Source: F23-B02 sp045599385 (lineage in GTDB: Bacteria > Bacillota > Clostridia > Oscillospirales > Oscillospiraceae). Taken from it: 22,114 nt of DNA. Both the position numbers and the translations under genes were made by a program. Shown one piece after another: positions 21,972-22,114 of this stretch (within the stretch, counting starts at the first letter, position 1; every line of letters starts with the position of its first letter). The notes under the pieces are model-generated. The model did not search any database, was not told the origin of the DNA, and saw only the letters and a list, made by a program, of their open reading frames with translations. The stretch is taken from NCBI GenBank assembly GCA_045599385.1, contig JAZRVW010000091.1:1-22114 (forward strand). Direction: 5' to 3'.

Positions 21972-22114
21972 TCAAGCAACATACTGGCACCGAAATTCCA
22001 TCGGTGTCAGTTTTGTTTTAGATTGGATACGTTGGTTGTTGTAGAAATAAATATAGTCATCAATCAACTCGCGAGCTTCGGTAAAAGTAGCAATCTTTGT
22101 GCGGTAAATGCACT
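21972..22114 (-). CDS. IS3-family transposase OrfB, C-terminal fragment
   Basis: The reverse strand from the window edge reads 47 residues to a TGA at 21974-21972: CIYRTKIATFTEARELIDDY, then IYFYNNQRIQSKTKLTPMEF and RCQYVA. The YI-x-FYNNxRxQ...LTPxEFR block is the classic C-terminus of the DDE integrase domain (rve) of IS3/IS150 transposases, including the region after the catalytic Glu. Only the tail is in the window, so whether the element is complete cannot be judged. It points towards the AOR operon, tail first. Confidence 0.88.
   Translation of the reverse strand, partial: CIYRTKIATFTEARELIDDYIYFYNNQRIQSKTKLTPMEFRCQYVA
21984..22019 (+). terminator. Hairpin with T-run inside the transposase 3' end
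   Basis: CTGGCACCGA (21984-21993) pairs with TCGGTGTCAG (22001-22010) with one G-T pair, followed by TTTTGTTTT. Read on the plus strand, it would end transcription entering the IS from the AOR-ferredoxin side. Confidence 0.45.

Larger units (their letters stand above)
21911..22114 (-). mobile_element. 3' end of an IS3-family insertion sequence (partial)
   Basis: The transposase tail at 21972-22114 is followed by ~60 bp of non-coding sequence. The most IS3-like terminus is TGAACTGCTCCAGTTTGTAC beginning at 21911, which starts with TG as expected of this family; TGTACGGACAGC at 21926 is the alternative border. The other end and any target duplication are outside the window. Confidence 0.7.

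Overview
The window looks like a piece of chromosome from a gut-type member of the Clostridia, most likely an uncultured Oscillospirales or related Firmicute. I infer this from the DnaD-domain protein, the maf-mreC-mreD-PBP2 order, the hisS-aspS pair, a ThiI without a rhodanese domain, strong AGGAGG-type ribosome binding sites, a CAC-type lipoprotein, and small palindromic repeats between genes. Coding DNA is moderately GC-rich and the spaces between genes are AT-rich. Nearly all of the window is ordinary single-copy core genome; only the last ~200 bp is clearly mobile.

Layout. 1-821 (minus): the 5' part of a DnaD-domain replication protein, cut by the window edge. It is divergent from 969-7094 (plus), a tight run of a U32 peptidase-like RNA-hydroxylation protein, Maf nucleotide pyrophosphatase, MreC, MreD and the class B transpeptidase PBP2, which together serve cell-wall elongation. 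7186-7590: a methylglyoxal synthase-fold protein with its own strong promoter but without two of the three classic catalytic residues. 7670-10814: hisS and aspS, 4 bp apart. 10906-12426: a ComM/YifB AAA+ protein flanked by small hairpin repeats. 12427-12754: a repeat-rich spacer. 12755-15194: thiI and cinA, overlapping. 15295-15996: an acidic lipoprotein. 16051-17820 (minus): a Na+/phosphate cotransporter with a PhoU-like tail, convergent with the lipoprotein across a bidirectional terminator. 18001-18896: a YkvA (DUF1232) protein and a two-TM protein with a PH/GRAM-like tail. 18906-19352 (minus): a low-molecular-weight tyrosine phosphatase with a problem at its start codon. 19544-21886: a tungsten-type aldehyde:ferredoxin oxidoreductase and a four-cluster ferredoxin. 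21911-22114: the 3' end of an IS3-family insertion sequence (minus).

How the genes work together. MreC/MreD/PBP2 are parts of the elongasome, but mreB is missing from its usual place. hisS/aspS and thiI act in tRNA charging and tRNA thiolation. The AOR and ferredoxin form a self-contained redox module: aldehyde oxidised to acid, with electrons passed to ferredoxin. Its strong extended -10 promoter is overlapped by a 10-bp inverted repeat that could be an operator.

I do not see a clearly new multi-gene system. The most interesting signals are the degenerate methylglyoxal synthase, the phosphatase whose catalytic loop lies between a stop codon and the first normal start, a convergent palindrome that writes the same C-terminus on both strands, hairpin repeats with compensatory changes, the inverted repeat at the AOR promoter, and an AspRS of alphaproteobacterial type in a Firmicute-style hisS-aspS operon. 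All identifications come from reading the sequence; no database search was run.
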